Positions 62,732-64,000 of a DNA stretch of 64,000 nt are shown one piece after another. The position numbers and the translations under genes are program-made. The first letter of the stretch is position 1, and every line of letters starts with the position of its first letter. The stretch is from Sva-07 sp963698435 (lineage in GTDB: Bacteria; Actinomycetota; Acidimicrobiia; Acidimicrobiales; Ilumatobacteraceae). The stretch covers positions 186,001 through 250,000 of the forward strand of contig CAVOQV010000007.1 in the NCBI GenBank assembly GCA_963698435.1, in the 5' to 3' direction. Below the pieces are notes generated by a model. The model ran no database searches. It had not been told where the DNA came from and worked only from the letters and a program-made list of their open reading frames with translations.

Positions 62732-62737
62732 TAACCT
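62732..62737 (+). promoter_or_regulatory. Probable -10 box of the pheST leader transcript
   Basis: TAACCT about 165 nt upstream of pheS; the transcript would begin near 62744. The region 62612-62731 shows no gene or clear signal. Confidence 0.4.
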
Positions 62738-62774
62738 CGTCGGTCGTGCAGACACAGTTGCAGCGATTTCGACG

Positions 62775-62859
62775 CCCCGGGTGAACCGGGGACACGCCAC
62801 TCGCTCCTGTGCCGTCTCCTGCGTTCGTCCGGGGTTTCTTCGAGACGGTTTCTTCCTGA
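62775..62859 (+). promoter_or_regulatory. Candidate Phe-responsive attenuator leader of pheST
   Basis: Elements: hairpin CCCCGG/CCGGGG (62775-62780/62786-62791), a competing CCGGGG (62829-62834), hairpin CCGTCTC/GAGACGG (62812-62818/62842-62848), and two GGTTTCTTC repeats (62833-62841, 62847-62855). A 16-codon ORF 62809-62859 ends with GFFETVSS and holds three Phe. A second frame from GTG 62781 to 62873 includes GFFLKARA. Mutually exclusive stems plus Phe codons fit attenuation, but no U-rich terminator is visible. Confidence 0.4.
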
Positions 62860-62906
62860 AGGCCCGCGCCTGATCGTTCCTCGTTTGTCGCCATCGAAAG
62901 GTCCAC

Positions 62907-63920
62907 GTGCTCACTGACATCACCGCCGCCCGAGACTCGGCACTCAACGACATCGCTGCGGCGACCAGTCTCGACGAGATCACCTCCCTCACGACCCGGC
63001 TCACCGGGAAGAAGGGTGATCTCGCCCGACTCAAGACCCGTCTCGGCTCGCTCGAGTCGATCGACGACAAGAAGGCTGCCGGGGCCGCGATCAACGAGGC
63101 GCTCGCCGCGGTGACCGATGCGCTCGACGCCCGCCGCGAGGCGCTCGGCGCCGAGGCGCTGGCCGCACGGGTCCAAGCCGAACGGCTCGACCTCACCGAG
63201 TTCATCGGCAAGCCGACCCGCGGTCACGCCCACCTCGTGACGCAGGCATGGGAACGCCTCGAGGACGTCTTCATCGGCCTGGGCTTCCAGGTCGCCGAGG
63301 GCCCCGAGGTCGAGACCGACTGGCACAACTTCGAGGCGCTCAACATGCCGGTCGGGCATCCCGCTCGCGGCGAGTGGGACACGCTCTTCGTCGATCACGT
63401 CCCGCCGGGTGGCGAACCCGGCACCACAGTGCTGCGCACCCACACGTCGCCGGTGCAGATCCGGACCATGCTCGACTCCGAGCCGCCGATCTACATCGTC
63501 GCCCCGGGCCGCGTGTTCCGGCGCGACACCCCCGACTCGACCCACATGCCGGTGTTCCACCAGATCGAAGGCCTGGTGATCGACCGCAACATCACCATGG
63601 CCGACCTCGCCGGCACGATCGAGGCCTTCACGAAGGCGTTCTTCGGCCCGGGCTTCACGTCGCGCCTGCGACCGAGCTACTTCCCGTTCACCGAACCGTC
63701 GGCCGAGTTCGACATCCAACGCCCCGACGGCAGCTGGATCGAGCTGGGTGGCTGCGGCATGGTGCACCCCAACGTGCTACGCGCCGGCGGGCTCGATCCG
63801 GAGGAGTGGAGCGGCTTCGCGTTCGGGTTCGGCATTGATCGCATGGCGATCATGCGCCACGGTGTCGCCGACATCCGGGAGATGTTCTCCGACGACATTC
63901 GATTCCTGGAGCAGTTCTGA
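62907..63920 (+). CDS. pheS: Phenylalanine--tRNA ligase alpha subunit
   Basis: 337 aa. N-terminal coiled coil (about 1-85), then class II motifs: FIGLGFQVAEGPEVETDWHNFEALNMP, LRTHTSPVQIRTM, RVFRRDTPDSTHMPVFHQIEGLVID, WIELGGCGMVHPNVLRAGG and the motif 3 FAFGFGIDRMAIM. GTG at 62907 follows GAAAGG by 5 nt. Its stop overlaps the pheT start. Confidence 0.95.
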   Translation: MLTDITAARDSALNDIAAATSLDEITSLTTRLTGKKGDLARLKTRLGSLESIDDKKAAGAAINEALAAVTDALDARREALGAEALAARVQAERLDLTEFIGKPTRGHAHLVTQAWERLEDVFIGLGFQVAEGPEVETDWHNFEALNMPVGHPARGEWDTLFVDHVPPGGEPGTTVLRTHTSPVQIRTMLDSEPPIYIVAPGRVFRRDTPDSTHMPVFHQIEGLVIDRNITMADLAGTIEAFTKAFFGPGFTSRLRPSYFPFTEPSAEFDIQRPDGSWIELGGCGMVHPNVLRAGGLDPEEWSGFAFGFGIDRMAIMRHGVADIREMFSDDIRFLEQF

Positions 63921-64000
63921 TGAAGATCCTCCTGTCCTGGCTCAACGAGTACGGCGACTTCGGCGACCCGACGAACGCCGACGACGTCCAGCGCGTCGCC
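63920..64000 (+). CDS. pheT: Phenylalanine--tRNA ligase beta subunit, partial
   Basis: First 27 codons: KILLSWLNEYGDFG is the conserved PheT start. ATG overlaps the pheS stop (TGATG). The rest lies beyond the window. Confidence 0.85.
   Translation, partial: MKILLSWLNEYGDFGDPTNADDVQRVA

Noticed and set aside
62775..62795. GGGTGAACCGGGG as a T-box motif before pheS
   Set aside because: It lacks the GGTACCGCG core, the specifier loop and the terminator; it is simply a perfect hairpin.

Overview
The window is a dense stretch of chromosomal housekeeping genes from a high-GC bacterium, almost certainly an actinobacterium. Evidence: actinobacterial-type integration host factor (mihF) between pyrD and gmk, DUF3151 and DUF1844 proteins, a GuaB1-type IMPDH-related protein, a PriA without its ATPase motifs, many GTG starts, and the block alaS-ruvX-mltG-aroE-aroC-aroK-aroB-pepQ-efp-nusB ... 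pyrR-pyrB-pyrC-carA-carB-pyrD-mihF-gmk-rpoZ-coaBC-metK-priA-def-fmt-rsmB. My inference is a lineage such as Acidimicrobiia (Ilumatobacter-like); the class-level guess is from gene content, not from a search.

Layout. 1-4.8 kb: branched-chain amino acid (Liv/HAAT) ABC transporter, livH(partial)-livM-livG-livF, facing a lipoprotein substrate-binding protein across a shared terminator. 4.8-10.2 kb: enoyl-CoA hydratase, nitroreductase, xylulokinase, a J-domain protein, and on the minus strand a hydrolase with Sua5-type threonylcarbamoyl-AMP synthase. 10.2-21.6 kb: guaB1-cmk-plsC, an M18 aminopeptidase with a histidine phosphatase, pyruvate kinase, MFS exporter, DUF3151-mobA-rhodanese-rnd and a small acidic protein. 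21.6-32.4 kb: alaS, ruvX, mltG, the shikimate genes, pepQ, efp and nusB. 32.4-35.8 kb: a DUF2079 membrane protein and a D-aminoacylase-like amidohydrolase interrupt the usual nusB-pyrR junction. 35.8-49.5 kb: pyrimidine operon plus gmk, rpoZ, coaBC, metK and priA. 49.5-58.3 kb: cupin, TPR protein, threonine dehydratase-like enzyme, rRNA methyltransferase, def-fmt-rsmB-moaB, hisG, a cold-shock-like protein and an alkyltransferase-like protein. 58.3-64 kb: DUF1844, infC-rpmI-rplT, a TrmH-type methyltransferase, small accessory genes and pheS-pheT(partial).

Regulation readable from sequence: a PyrR-binding RNA hairpin just upstream of the pyrR ribosome binding site; a probable AUA start for infC; a possible Phe-rich attenuator ahead of pheS; and a recurring TAnnnT box (often TAGCCT/TAGGCT) 6-10 nt upstream of start codons, which implies many leaderless transcripts, several from back-to-back divergent promoters.

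Quality flag: seven genes (livH, enoyl-CoA hydratase, sua5, alaS, the amidohydrolase, coaBC, the TPR gene) carry eight single-base frameshifts, seven of them +1. Because alaS and coaBC are normally essential, sequence or assembly errors are the most likely cause. I found no CRISPR array, tRNA, rRNA, insertion sequence or prophage, and no clearly new multi-gene system. No gene-free stretch exceeds 300 bases; the longest is the 295-base pheS leader region.
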